Source of the DNA: Nonomuraea montanisoli
Lineage (GTDB): Bacteria; Actinomycetota; Actinomycetes; Streptosporangiales; Streptosporangiaceae
Reading direction: 5' to 3'
Assembly (NCBI RefSeq): GCF_013363975.1
Contig: NZ_JABWGN010000004.1
Span: 124,001-188,000 of the forward strand
DNA: 64,000 bases
Numbering within the stretch: position 1 is the first letter of the stretch; every line of letters begins with the position of its first letter. The notes beneath the pieces were generated by a model. The model did no database searches. It saw nothing but the letters and a program-made list of their open reading frames with translations, and had not been told where the DNA came from. The position numbers and the translations under genes are program-made. Positions 8,960 to 18,267 of the stretch are shown here, in pieces.

Positions 8960-9526
8960 GTGCGAGTCCACAACAAGATCCTCGGAGGGGTGCTGACGGC
9001 GGCCCTGGCCACCGCCCTGACCGTGACAGGAGCAGGAGCCGCCAACGCCGCGGCGACACCGCTGGTGTTCGACGTCAACGGCACGTTCACCGACGGAGGG
9101 TCCGCGCGGCCGGTGATCTCGGACGTCAACGACGTCCTGACGGTGGACATGTCCTCCCAGCACCGTCCGACCGCCACCGGTGTCGTGATCAACAGCGACA
9201 CCATCCTGGTCACCTTCCCCGACGACGCCACGTACACCGCCAAACTGCAGGCGCCGAACACCATCAGGTGGTCCAACGGTTCGACCTGGCAGAAGCTCAA
9301 CCTGGTGCGGGTGCCGAACGTGCTCGACGAGACCAAGGCCGCGGCCACGTCGATCCTGACCTCGGCGGGCCTCGCCGTCGGTACGGTGCGGAAGGTCGTC
9401 GACCTGACGTGCAACCACAACAACACCGTCTCCGACCAGACCCCGGCCCCCGGCACGTTGGCCGCCCCGGGAAGCGCGGTGGACCTCACGATCGGAGTGC
9501 TGCCGACGAAGACGCCGTGTCCGTGA
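8960..9526 (+). CDS. Secreted protein with C-terminal PASTA domain
   Basis: A 188-residue exported protein. The GTG at 8960 is chosen because an AGAGGGAAGG ribosome site lies just upstream and a clean signal peptide follows (VHNK, a hydrophobic stretch GGVLTAALATALTVTGAGA, then ANAA cleavage). The middle part is a beta-rich domain of unknown role (residues about 30-110). The last 65 residues match a PASTA domain: VRVPNVLDETKAAATSILTSAGL and the later SDQTPAPGTLAAPGSAVDLTI. PASTA domains often bind peptidoglycan or beta-lactam-like ligands. No kinase domain is attached. Confidence 0.75.
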   Translation: MRVHNKILGGVLTAALATALTVTGAGAANAAATPLVFDVNGTFTDGGSARPVISDVNDVLTVDMSSQHRPTATGVVINSDTILVTFPDDATYTAKLQAPNTIRWSNGSTWQKLNLVRVPNVLDETKAAATSILTSAGLAVGTVRKVVDLTCNHNNTVSDQTPAPGTLAAPGSAVDLTIGVLPTKTPCP

Positions 9527-9621
9527 GACGCCGGTCGTGAACCGACGCCACGCACGGACAGCCGGCCGCGTCACCACCCCCATCCGGTGCCGCCCGCCCC
9601 CCTGAACCCGTAGGGGGACAG

Positions 9622-10380
9622 CTACATCCGGGTCCGCGCGTACGCCTGCAGTGCGTCGCGGACGAACATCGCCCCCGCGGCGTCGTCGTACATGCCGCCG
9701 AAGCGGGGGTCGTCGACGTACATGTCGCCCATGCATACCACCATCTCGATCGCGCGCTCCCGGTCGCCCTCGGCCGTGGGCGTGCCCGGGATCTGACTCA
9801 GCCACCGGACGTGCCGCGCGGCCAGTGACTGAGCGGGTTCCGAGGTCGGAGACATCCCGGTCTTCGCCGCGGCGACCCATGCGGCGACGAGGTCCTCGGT
9901 GTCCTGCTTCCAGGCCATCTGCTGGTCGAGGGTCTTGCCGTGCCACCAGTCGTTGCTCTCCTGGAACGCCTGCTCGCCCCAGCGCGAGACCACCTCGTCC
10001 TTGTAGCCGTCGTTGAACCCCGCCAGCATGACGTCCATCCGCGGTTCCGCCCCCGCCTGCAGGGCTTCGAGCGTGTGACGCACGGACCGGATCCGCTGCT
10101 CGATGCGGTCCCGTTCCTCTTCCAGCGCGGCGATGTGGGCGCGGAGCCCGTCACACGCGTCCACCTCGTCGGCCAGGACCTCGGCGATGGCCGGCAGACC
10201 GAGGCCGAGCCGGCGCATGACCAGGATCCGCTGGAGCCGGGCGACCGCGGTGGGGTCGTAGTAGCGGTACCCGTTCGCGCCGACCCGGGACGGGGCCAGA
10301 AGCCCGACGCGGTCGTAGTGACGCAGGGTGCGGCTGGTGATGCCGGCCCTCGCTGCGAGCTCCTGGATCGTCCACTCCAT
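9622..10380 (-). CDS. MerR-family regulator of the TipA type
   Basis: A 252-residue regulator. The N-terminal MerR winged helix (TIQELAARAGITSRTLRHYD, then GLLAPSRVGANGYRYYD) is followed by a coiled coil at about residues 75-110. The C-terminal half is a TipAS-like antibiotic-binding domain (FNDGYKDEVVSRWGEQAF and SNDWWHGKTLDQQ). TipA-type proteins bind thiopeptide or other xenobiotic ligands and activate promoters, often their own. It lies 31 bp after a DUF2268-like protease gene on the same strand. Confidence 0.88.
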   Translation of the reverse strand: MEWTIQELAARAGITSRTLRHYDRVGLLAPSRVGANGYRYYDPTAVARLQRILVMRRLGLGLPAIAEVLADEVDACDGLRAHIAALEEERDRIEQRIRSVRHTLEALQAGAEPRMDVMLAGFNDGYKDEVVSRWGEQAFQESNDWWHGKTLDQQMAWKQDTEDLVAAWVAAAKTGMSPTSEPAQSLAARHVRWLSQIPGTPTAEGDRERAIEMVVCMGDMYVDDPRFGGMYDDAAGAMFVRDALQAYARTRM

Positions 10381-10388
10381 CGCACCAG

Positions 10389-10422
10389 TGTTACCTACTC
10401 GCGGCTGTTACCTACTCGCGGC
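10389..10422. repeat. 17-bp direct duplication
   Basis: TGTTACCTACTCGCGGC occurs twice in immediate tandem between the protease gene and the MerR gene; the second copy contains the protease stop codon. This looks like a recent slippage duplication. Confidence 0.7.
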
Positions 10423-11296
10423 GCAGCGTGGTCGCGATGATCTCCGCGCTGTCGGCGTGCAGGGCCTGCGCCGCCGTCTTCCCGGTGGCGGCCAGGTAGG
10501 CGTCGACCAGCCGGTTGCCCGCGGCGTATCCGGCGCCCATCGGCAGCCCCACCGGGGTGAGACCGAAACGCTCGGCGCTGGGATCGCCGTGCACCCAGGC
10601 GGTGAAGTTCTGCATGCCTGTCACGTCGAGCCCGGTGAGCACCTTGGCGAAGACCTCGTCGTCGTGCAGGTGCGGCACGCCGATGCGGGAGGGGCCGAGC
10701 TCGTCACCGTAGAGCTGGCGGGCGAAGGCGTCGGCCAGCCCCTCTCCGACGATGTGGTCGCCGACGGTGACGGCCATCGGGTCCCACACGACTCCGCCCG
10801 GGCTCCAGCGCAGGTTGTGGTGCAGTTCGTGCACGGCGGTGGCCTCCAGGCGCTCCACGTTCTCGGGGAAGGGCCAGAACGTGATGGAGATGTTGCCCGA
10901 GATGCCGCCGAACCCGGCCAATCCCTTGCACGGCCCCATGAAGTGCTCGTCACTCGGATCGCCGAGGACGAACAGCACGGTGATGTCCGGGGCCTCCAGT
11001 CCCGGCGTCGCTTCCAGCAGTACGGCAAGGGCGTCGTCGAGGGCGCGTTGCATGCGCTCCCAGGCTCCGGCCGCCGCCAGGGTCTCGAGCGCGTCGAGGC
11101 AACGGTCCTCGTCGCGGTCGATGGGGAACCCGGACGACTCGAGGTGCGCGGCAACCAGGTCGACCTCGACGGGGCTGTAGCGGTACATGCCCCGGTTGGC
11201 CTCCAGCATCGACCGCAGAAGGTCAACGCGGTCCGCGACCGGGGCCAGCAGGATCCGCTTCATGGCGGAGTAGGTGTCAAGAACAGTGATCGACAT
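10412..11296 (-). CDS. DUF2268-type zinc metalloprotease
   Basis: A 294-residue putative metallopeptidase. The zinc motif HELHH lies in ATAVHELHHNLRW and the downstream glutamate in VGEGLADAFARQLYG, the arrangement of DUF2268 proteins related to YjaZ/HSP-like peptidases. No signal peptide is seen, so it is cytoplasmic. The ATG at 11296 is preferred because it follows directly on a palindromic promoter element; longer upstream starts would read through that element. It is probably co-transcribed with the TipA-like MerR gene. Confidence 0.75.
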   Translation of the reverse strand: MSITVLDTYSAMKRILLAPVADRVDLLRSMLEANRGMYRYSPVEVDLVAAHLESSGFPIDRDEDRCLDALETLAAAGAWERMQRALDDALAVLLEATPGLEAPDITVLFVLGDPSDEHFMGPCKGLAGFGGISGNISITFWPFPENVERLEATAVHELHHNLRWSPGGVVWDPMAVTVGDHIVGEGLADAFARQLYGDELGPSRIGVPHLHDDEVFAKVLTGLDVTGMQNFTAWVHGDPSAERFGLTPVGLPMGAGYAAGNRLVDAYLAATGKTAAQALHADSAEIIATTLRRE

Positions 11297-11313
11297 GGCG
11301 CCGATGCTAGAAG

Positions 11314-11328
11314 TTGACGCAGCGTCAA
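11314..11328. promoter_or_regulatory. 15-bp palindrome at the protease-merR promoter
   Basis: TTGACGCAGCGTCAA is a perfect palindrome about a central A, 18 bp upstream of the protease start. MerR proteins bind palindromes between promoter elements and TipA-type operators often contain TTGAC/GTCAA words, so the downstream MerR gene product is the natural candidate. Confidence 0.5.
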
Positions 11329-11643
11329 AGTCAATCCAGCGACATTCTTCGTCGAGGACGCCCGCCTTCTGCGTGCTCGCCGGCCGCGCTGAGGCCCGGC
11401 GGGATCGGTCGTCCCGGTGGACAGACCATCGCCGCACCCCTCCCGGACAATCGCCTGGCGCGCCGTCGAGCGCGATCAAGGCAAGCGTGCCGCCACGCAG
11501 CAGGCCGACCACGGCCCCGTGCCGCCCCGATCAGGAGTGGGGCGGACCCGCGAGTAGACGCGGGACCGTGCAACATGCCCACGATCACAGCCCGGCAACC
11601 AACCGTGATCACGGCGTACGCACGGGGCGCTCTCCTCGACCGG

Positions 11644-11838
11644 TCAGAGAGAGGAGACGACATCGGCGACCAGCTTCGAGTGTGGATGGTTCCGGCGAAC
11701 CTCCGCATACCGCAACGCCACCCGCCGAGCCGCTCGCACAGGTTCAGCCACCGGATGCCGGGCGTACAAGACACGCTGACGTTGCGCGTTCCAGCCCACA
11801 CGCCACCAGAACCAAGCACCGTCACACCACACCACCAA
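11644..11838 (-). CDS. Hypothetical Trp-rich small protein
   Basis: A 64-residue frame rich in tryptophan (VVWCDGAWFWWRVGWNAQ) with an Arg/Ala-rich second half. It resembles small accessory proteins found near GntR regulators of integrative elements, but no family is recognised with certainty. A short frame starting at an ATG at 11928 ends just inside it, so it may be a frameshifted remnant. Apart from this, the 677-bp stretch 11297-11973 shows no supported gene. Confidence 0.3.
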   Translation of the reverse strand: MVVWCDGAWFWWRVGWNAQRQRVLYARHPVAEPVRAARRVALRYAEVRRNHPHSKLVADVVSSL

Positions 11839-11973
11839 GCCGAAGGTTCTGGTTCTGACCCGCGTCCTCCGGACTGGTGATGGGACACCTGTCGAGGTCA
11901 GCGTGATGACGATGGTGGCCCATGGCCGAGAGTTGCGCTATCAGATGATCATTGACTGAGGAGTCCGACAATC

Positions 11974-12690
11974 GTGGGTAGGCGGCAAGACTCTCGGCCC
12001 CGCCATCAGCAGATCGCAGCGGAACTGCGCGCCGAGATCATGTCCGGAGACCTGGAGCCGGGCGCGCAACTCCCTTCCACGCCGCATCTGGTCGCGCGCT
12101 TCAATGCGGCGAACGCGACGATCCAGCGTGCCCTCCAAGCGCTGAAAGATGAAGGCTTCGTACGCGGCCACGCGGGCAAGGGCGTCTTCGTCCGGGACAG
12201 GCGGCCCCTCGTCGTCGAGGCAAGCACGTACAAGTCTCCGGACCCTCGCGGGTACGGCTACGAACTGCTGAAAGTGGGCGAGGTGACACCACCCGGCGAT
12301 GTCGCCGCAGCGCTCGGCGTCGGCGGTGACGATCTGGTCGTCATGCGTCACCGGCTGCTGGTCCACGACGGGGCGCCGGTGGAGCTGTCATGGTCGTACT
12401 ACCCGGTGAGCATCGTGGCGGAAAGCCCGCTGGCAGGACGGGTAAGAGTCCGCGGTGGCGCGCCACAGGTGCTGGCCGGCCTCGGGTTCCCTCAGCGCCA
12501 CTTCAGCGATCGCATCTCCGTGCGGCAACCCACCGAGAAGGAAGTGCAAGAGCTGGATCTCCCACCCGACGTACCGGTGTTCCGGCAGTTCCGCGTGGTC
12601 TACAGCGACAATGAGCGGCCGGTCGAAGTGTCGGTTCTGATCAAGGGTGGGCACCTGTACGAGCTGTCGTACCACCAACCGGCAGAGTGA
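11974..12690 (+). CDS. GntR/HutC-family regulator (UTRA domain)
   Basis: A 238-residue repressor. The N-terminal GntR winged helix reads HQQIAAELRAEIMSGDLEPGAQLPS and ATIQRALQALKDEGFVRGHAGKGVFV. The C-terminal part from about residue 85 is a UTRA effector-binding domain (VVMRHRLLVHDGAPVELSWSYYP). In actinomycetes such proteins are common in integrative elements (KorSA-like), and the flanking regions here have few genes, so it may mark a decayed element. GTG is the likely start. Confidence 0.85.
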   Translation: MGRRQDSRPRHQQIAAELRAEIMSGDLEPGAQLPSTPHLVARFNAANATIQRALQALKDEGFVRGHAGKGVFVRDRRPLVVEASTYKSPDPRGYGYELLKVGEVTPPGDVAAALGVGGDDLVVMRHRLLVHDGAPVELSWSYYPVSIVAESPLAGRVRVRGGAPQVLAGLGFPQRHFSDRISVRQPTEKEVQELDLPPDVPVFRQFRVVYSDNERPVEVSVLIKGGHLYELSYHQPAE

Positions 12691-13019
12691 TCTTCCAGTT
12701 GCTTGCTTGTCTCGAAGCGGCTTGCGAGTTCTCTTGCGCGCTGGGGGCGAGAGTCAAGTATCGGTGACGCGACCAGCACGCTCCCTGCCGCGACCACGTC
12801 ACCAGCTCTGGCCCGCCATGCAGCGATCATCCCGGTCACGCTGACTCAGGCGACGCTGATCGACATCAATCGCGACGAGCGCGTCTACCGATGGCAGGTT
12901 CTTGACGCTTTCTCACTGAGCTGAGGGGCCCCGCCTTCTCGGCCTGGCATGCCTGTCTCCACATGGTCGAGTCAGGGCTCACGCCTTCACCATTCGGTAC
13001 CCGGCCCACGCCCGGGGGT

Positions 13020-13070
13020 GCAGGGGGCCGGAGGACCCCTGCCTGGGGGTGCGGGGGGCTCGGCCCCCCG
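13020..13070. terminator. Pair of GC hairpins between convergent genes
   Basis: Two strong inverted repeats lie between the GntR gene and the end of the formate dehydrogenase operon: GCAGGGG/CCCCTGC at 13020-13042, and an 8-bp stem CGGGGGGC/GCCCCCCG with a 3-nt loop at 13052-13070. No T-run follows, as is common in high-GC actinomycetes. They can work in both directions. The surrounding 12691-13189 stretch holds no supported gene. Confidence 0.6.
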
Positions 13071-13106
13071 CTGGGCGCAGCCCGAGCCGCATCGCGCGAA
13101 GCGCGT

Positions 13107-13180
13107 CCTCGTGAGGACCATGCTTGTGAAGCCCCAGCCTCCTCACGGGCAGCGCAGCCCTCGTGAAGAGCATGCTTGTG
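13107..13180. repeat. 22-bp direct repeat near end of fdh operon
   Basis: CCTCGTGAGGACCATGCTTGTG at 13107-13128 recurs with two changes at 13159-13180. The copies are 52 bp apart, just downstream of the NrfD gene stop. No function is evident. Confidence 0.5.
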
Positions 13181-13189
13181 GGGTCCTGG

Positions 13190-14128
13190 CTAGGGGGCGG
13201 CGTCAAGGCGTTCGCGCTGGGGCACGATCGTGTACGCCGGGTCGGCGGCCGAGGCGCGGCCCGCCTCCAGGACGCCGAAGCGCGTGCACAGGGAGCCCGC
13301 CGTGAGTGCCAGGCCGGACAGCGCCGTCAGGACGCGGCTGCGCCCGGCGACCGCCGCCAGCAGCCCGCCTCCGGCCGTCAGCAGCCGGGCGGTTCCCATG
13401 AGGCGGCCCGCCCTGCCCTCCCGGTACGGGCGGCCCACCATGCCGAGCCGCCGCTCCATGACCGTGCCCGCCGCCGTCTCCAGGGCGGCGCCCAGCGCGG
13501 CCACGGCCCTGGCGGGACCGGCCTGGGCCCTCGGCGTGGCGAGCATGGCGACCGCCCCGGCGGCGGCCATCGCGCTGCCCGCGAACAGGAACGGCAGCTC
13601 CCGGTACGCCTCGTGCCAGGCGGGCACGGCCGTGTCGGCGATCAGGACGGCGGTGTAGGTGGCGGTCAGCGGGCCGGTCAGGCCGGTGGCCAGGAGCGCG
13701 GCGTCCCCGGCGGTGGCCAGGAGCGCCATGTCCTTGGCGGCCGGCAGGAGTTCGGCCAGGTCGGCGGACGCGGCAGCGGCCGACAGGCCGCTCTGGGCGG
13801 CGAGGATCCAGGAGCCGACGCTCATCGGCGAGGTGGGCTTGAAGACGCGCAGCATGTTGAGGAACCGTTCGGGCCGGCCCAGCTCGGCGGCGAGCAGCGC
13901 GGCGCCCGCGCTCGCGCCCACGGCGGCGGCCAGGCGGGCGCTGCGGGCGAGGCGGGGGTTGCCGGTCAGCCGGGCCATGACGGCCATCGAGGACGACACA
14001 CCAGACATCCCGCCCAGATATAGATATGTCGGCATGTGGGGTTCGTGCCAGACGGGCGGTTTGATCACCGGCCTGCCGTAGTAGGAGCGGAACCCGGCCT
14101 CCGGGACGACCGCCCCCTCCGTCCTCAC
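13190..14128 (-). CDS. Formate dehydrogenase membrane subunit, NrfD family
   Basis: A 312-residue polytopic membrane protein of the NrfD/PsrC family that passes electrons from the Fe-S subunit to the quinone pool, in place of a cytochrome b gamma subunit. Family features: YLYLGGMSGVSSSMAVMARL at the first helix, ERFLNMLRVFKPTSPMSVGSW, and eight or so hydrophobic segments. The GTG at 14128 is chosen because it overlaps the stop of the beta subunit (GTGA) and gives a protein that begins just before the conserved YGRPVIKPPVWHEPHMPTY motif; the frame stays open upstream only as antisense-like sequence. Last gene of the three-gene fdh operon. Confidence 0.88.
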   Translation of the reverse strand: MRTEGAVVPEAGFRSYYGRPVIKPPVWHEPHMPTYLYLGGMSGVSSSMAVMARLTGNPRLARSARLAAAVGASAGAALLAAELGRPERFLNMLRVFKPTSPMSVGSWILAAQSGLSAAAASADLAELLPAAKDMALLATAGDAALLATGLTGPLTATYTAVLIADTAVPAWHEAYRELPFLFAGSAMAAAGAVAMLATPRAQAGPARAVAALGAALETAAGTVMERRLGMVGRPYREGRAGRLMGTARLLTAGGGLLAAVAGRSRVLTALSGLALTAGSLCTRFGVLEAGRASAADPAYTIVPQRERLDAAP

Positions 14129-15066
14129 CTGGTCCCGCCCTTCAGAAGTGCTCTGCCCTTCAGAAGTGCTCTGCCCTTCAAGAACGCTCTGCTCTTCAGG
14201 AACGCTCTGCCTTTCGGGCCCGCCCCGCCGGTCAGGAATGTCCCGCCGTTCAGGGAGGTCCCGCTCTTCAGGCCGGGCCCGCCGTTCAGGAACGCCAGTG
14301 CCACCGCGCCGGCCACCGACAGGGCGGCCGCCCCGGCCCAGCGCCACATCGCCGGCAGGTCGCGCGTGGTCGCCACCGGGTCCGGCGGCAGGCCGTACAC
14401 CTCGGGCTCGTCCAGCAGCAGGAAGAACGCGCCCGCCCCGCCCACCCCGTCGGACGGGCTCTCCCCGTACAGGCGGGCCTCCTCGTGGCCGTCGGCGCGC
14501 AGCCGCGCCACCCGCTCCTCGGCGCGTTCGCGCAGCTCGTCGAGCGGCCCGAACTGGATCGAGTCGGTGGGGCACGCCTTGGCGCAGGCCGGTTCGAGCC
14601 CGCCCAGCTGCCGGTCGTAGCACATCGTGCACTTCCAGGCGCGCCCGTCGCCCTCCCGCCGGTCGATCACGCCGTACGGGCAGGCGGGCACGCAGTAGCC
14701 GCACCCGTTGCAGATGTCGGACTGCACGACGACCGTGCCGAACTCGGTCCGGAACAGCGCCCCGGTCGGGCACACGTCCAGGCAGGCGGCGTGGGTGCAG
14801 TGCTTGCACACGTCCGAGGACATCAGCCACCGGTCGACGGAGTCCTCCGCCTCCGGGTCGGACGGCACCTGCACCGGCCGCGACTGCTCGATGAACGCGA
14901 CGTGCCGCCACGTGCTGGCCCCCAGCATGCCGGTGTTGTCGTAGGAGGTGGCCTCGAAGACGAACCCGTCGTCGGGGAGCTGGTTCCACTCCTTGCAGGC
15001 CACCTCGCACGCCTTGCACCCGATGCAGACGCTGGTGTCGGTGAAGAACCCCATCCGCTCAGCCAT
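14125..15066 (-). CDS. Formate dehydrogenase iron-sulfur (beta) subunit
   Basis: A 313-residue ferredoxin-like electron-transfer subunit. Four cysteine clusters for [4Fe-4S] centres are visible: CIGCKACEVACKEW, CKHCTHAACLDVCPTGA, CNGCGYCVPACPYGV and CTMCYDRQ...CAKACPT. A single membrane anchor (about residues 240-262) follows. The last 50 residues are an unusual low-complexity run of AFLKG/ALLKG/GGTF units encoded by short DNA repeats (about 14140-14290). The start overlaps the alpha subunit stop by 8 nt. Confidence 0.93.
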   Translation of the reverse strand: MAERMGFFTDTSVCIGCKACEVACKEWNQLPDDGFVFEATSYDNTGMLGASTWRHVAFIEQSRPVQVPSDPEAEDSVDRWLMSSDVCKHCTHAACLDVCPTGALFRTEFGTVVVQSDICNGCGYCVPACPYGVIDRREGDGRAWKCTMCYDRQLGGLEPACAKACPTDSIQFGPLDELRERAEERVARLRADGHEEARLYGESPSDGVGGAGAFFLLLDEPEVYGLPPDPVATTRDLPAMWRWAGAAALSVAGAVALAFLNGGPGLKSGTSLNGGTFLTGGAGPKGRAFLKSRAFLKGRALLKGRALLKGGTR

Positions 15067-18000
15067 GGCGGTACGTCTCCAGCAGGTCGAGCATCGCCCG
15101 GCCCCTCGGCCGCCGGCCCGGCCGCACGTCGCAGGTCATCGCCTTGCCCTCCTGGATGTAGACGTTCGGGTCGAGGACCAGCGGCGTCAGGTCGTTGACG
15201 ACGTCGCCGGTGACCAGGCCGCCGCCGCCCCACCCCCAGTGGTACGGCAGCCCGATCTGGTGGATCACCCTGCCCTCGACGCGCAGCGGCCGCATGCGCC
15301 CGGTGACCAGCACCCTGGCCTCCAGGACGGTGCGGCTGGTGACGATCGTGGCCCAGTCGCCGTTGCCCAGCCCGAGCCGGGCCGCGAGCCGCGGGTCCAT
15401 CTCGCAGAACAGCTCCGGCTGCAGCTCGGCGAGGTAGGCCAGCGGCCGGCTCATCCCGCCCGCCGTGTGGTGCTCGGTCAGCCGGTACGTCGTCAGCACG
15501 TACGGGAAGAGCGGCCCCGGCCGGTTGTACGGGCTCTCGGGCCGGTCGTAGGTGCGGCGGGCGGGGTTGGCCCGCTGGCCGTACAGGAGGTTGGCGACCG
15601 GCGACTCGTGCGGCTCGTAGTGGGCGGGCATCGGCCCGTCGGCCAGTCCGGACGGCGCGTACAGCCAGCCCTTGCCGTCGGACTGCATGATGAACGGGTC
15701 GGTGCCGGCGAGCGCGTCCTGGGCGCGGGCGCCCTCGGGCGGCAGGTAGTCCGGCGGCTTGCCGATCTCGCAGTCGGGCACGTCGTGGCCGGTCCACTCG
15801 CCGCGCTCCGCGTCCCACCACACGTACGCCTTGCGCTCGCTCCACGGGCGGCCCTCCGGGTCGGCGGAGGCGCGGTTGTACAGGATGCGCCGGTTGGCCG
15901 GCCACGCCCAGCCCCACTCGGGCGCCACGACGTCCTGCTCGCCGCGGGGACGGCGGCGCGCGGCCTGGTTGACCTCGTCGGCGTAGACGCCGCAGTAGAT
16001 CCAGCAGCCGCAGGCGGTGGACCCGTCAGGGCGGAGCTGGGTGGACGACGAAAGGGCGCGCCCGTCGGGGCCGACGCCGTTGATCTCGCGCAGCACCGCC
16101 TCGGCGGAGGGCTCGCGGTGCGCGCCGTGCACGGGGTAGTCCCAGGTGAGCTCGCGCGGTGGGCGGTCGATCTCGTCGTCGGACAGCCGCCGCCGGACCA
16201 GCCTGCCGAGGTGGTAGTAGAACCACAGGTCGCTGCGGCAGTCGCCGGGCGGGTCGAGCGCCTTCTCCCGCCACTGGAGCAGCCGCTGGGTGTTGGTGAA
16301 GGTGCCCTCCTTCTCGACGTGGCTCGCGGCGGGCAGGAAGAACACCTCGGTGCCGATGTCCTCGGTGCGCATCTCGCCGGTCTCCAGCTCGGGGCCGTCG
16401 CGCCAGAACGTGGCGGTCTCCACCAGCGTCAGGTCGCGGACCACGAGCCAGTCGAGGTTGGCCAGGCCGAGGCGCTGCGCCCGGCCGCCGGAGGAGCCGA
16501 CGGCCGGGTTCTCCCCGATCACGAAGTAGCCCTTGACGGTGCCGTCGATCTGGCCCATCACCGTGGTGTAGTGGCCGTGGTCGCCGGTCAGGCGCGGCAG
16601 GTGGCCGAAGCAGTAGTCGTTGTCCTCGGTGGCCGCCTCGCCCCACCACGCCTTGAGCAGGCTCACCAGGTAGGAGCGGCGGTTGCCCCAGAAGCCGGTC
16701 TCGCCGCCCTCGCGCTCCAGGTAGTGCTCAAGGTCCTCGTGCCGGTGGGCGTGCGGCATGGCCAGGTAGCCGGGCAGGATGTTGAACAGCGTGGGGATGT
16801 CGGTGGAGCCCTGGATGCTGGCGTGGCCGCGCAGCGCCATGATGCCGCCGCCGGGCCGGCCCACGTTGCCGAGGAGGAGCTGCAGGATCGCGGCGGTGCG
16901 GATGTACTGGGCGCCCACGGTGTGCTGGGTCCAGCCGACCGAGTAGACCCACGCGGTGGTGCGCTCGCGGCCGGAGTTGGCGGTGACGGCCTCGGCCAGC
17001 TCGGCGAAGGCGGCGCCCGGGATGCCGCAGAGCCGTTCGACCAGCTCCGGGGTGTAGCGGGCGAAGTGCCGCTTGAGGATCTGGTAGACGCAGCGGGGGT
17101 GGGTCAGCGTCGGGTCCGTCCGCGGGCTGGGGTGCGCGGCGGCGCCGCCGGCGCCGTAGGTCTCAGGCCCGGCCGCCTCGGCGTGCCGCCGCCCGCCCTC
17201 CGCGTGCTCGGCCGGCGGCTGCTCGCCGGTGGCGGCGTACGCCCAGCTCCTCGGGGCGTACGTGGCGGTGTCCGGGTCCCAGCCGGAGAACAGCCCGTCG
17301 AGGTCCTCGGTGTCGCGGAAGTCCTCCGAGACGATGGTGGCGGCGTTGGTGTAGGCCAGCACGTACGCGCGGAAGTCCAGCCCGTTGTCCAGCACGTGGT
17401 TGATCAGCGCGCCGAGCAGCACGATGTCGCTGCCCGCGCGGATCGGCAGGTACCGGTCGGCCATGGCGCTGGTGCGGGTGAAGCGCGGGTCGACGTGGAA
17501 GACCTTGGCCCCCCGCGCCTTGGCCTCCATCACCCACTGGAAGCCCACCGGGTGGCATTCGGCCATGTTGGAGCCCTGGATGACGATGCAGTCCGCCCTA
17601 GCCAGATCCTGCTGGAAGGTGGTCGCGCCGCCACGCCCGAAGCTGGCCCCCAGACCGGGGACGGTGGAGGAGTGTCAAATACGGGCCTGGTTCTCGATCT
17701 GGATGGCGCCGAGGGCGGTGTACAGCTTCTTCATCAGGTAGTTCTCTTCGTTGTCGAGCGTCGCCCCGCCCAGGCCGGCGATGCCCATGGTGCGGCGCAC
17801 GACCTTGCCCTCGCAGGTCTGCTCCCACGTCTCGCGCCGGGTGCGCACGACCCGGTCGGCGATCATCTCCATCGCGGCGTCCAGGTCGAGCGGCTCCCAC
17901 TCGGTGCCGTGCGGCCTGCGGTAGAGCACCCGCGTCTGGCGGCCCGGGTGGGTCACGAGCTGCTTGCTGGCCGAGCCCTTGGGGCACAGCCGGCCGCGGG

Positions 18001-18235
18001 AGATCGGCGAGTCGGGGTCGCCCTCGATCTGGGTGACCCGGCCGTCCTCGACGTAGACGAGCTGGCCGCAGCCGACCGCGCAGTAGGGGCAGACGGAGCG
18101 GGCGACGGTGTCGGCCCGCTCGGTGCGGGGCCGCAGCGCGTCGGTGCGGGCGGAGCGCGCGGCCGAGCCCCGGGGGTCCTCGCCCTTGAGCTGCCGGATC
18201 ACCGGCCAGCGCGCTAGCCATCCGCTACCAGGCAC
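15059..18235 (-). CDS. Formate dehydrogenase alpha subunit, selenocysteine-containing
   Basis: A molybdopterin (MGD) oxidoreductase that oxidises formate to CO2. It reads as one 1058-residue protein only if the in-frame TGA at 17677-17675 is selenocysteine (residue 187): the frame runs IENQARI-U-HSSTVPGLGASFGRGG, the exact context of FdnG/FdoG selenoproteins, and continues into AECHPVGFQWVMEAKARGAKVF and DPRFTRTSA. The N-terminus has the [4Fe-4S] motif CPYCAVGCG with the fourth cysteine in GRLCPKGSASKQ. The GTG at 18235, preceded by GCAGGAC, gives a start just before the conserved RWPVIRQLKGEDP region. No Tat signal is seen. It heads the alpha-beta-NrfD operon; the tRNA-Sec, SelA, SelB and SelD genes 10 kb away supply Sec. 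No fdhD or fdhE lies in the window. Confidence 0.95.
17646..17677 (-). promoter_or_regulatory. Sec UGA codon with bacterial SECIS hairpin
   Basis: The TGA codon is at 17677-17675. Twelve nt later a 6-bp stem (GTCCCC at 17662-17657 with GGGGGC at 17651-17646, one wobble pair) closes a 5-nt loop GGTCT at 17656-17652. The GGUCU apical loop at this distance from UGA is the hallmark recognised by SelB in E. coli fdhF and fdnG messages. The hairpin is inside the coding sequence, as usual in bacteria. Confidence 0.92.
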
Positions 18236-18267
18236 AACGCGGGTCCTGCCCGCTTTCACCGGGTCTA

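Noticed and set aside
12600..12839. Possible 79-residue minus-strand protein after the GntR gene
   Set aside because: Overlaps the conserved GntR 3' end and has no recognisable features.
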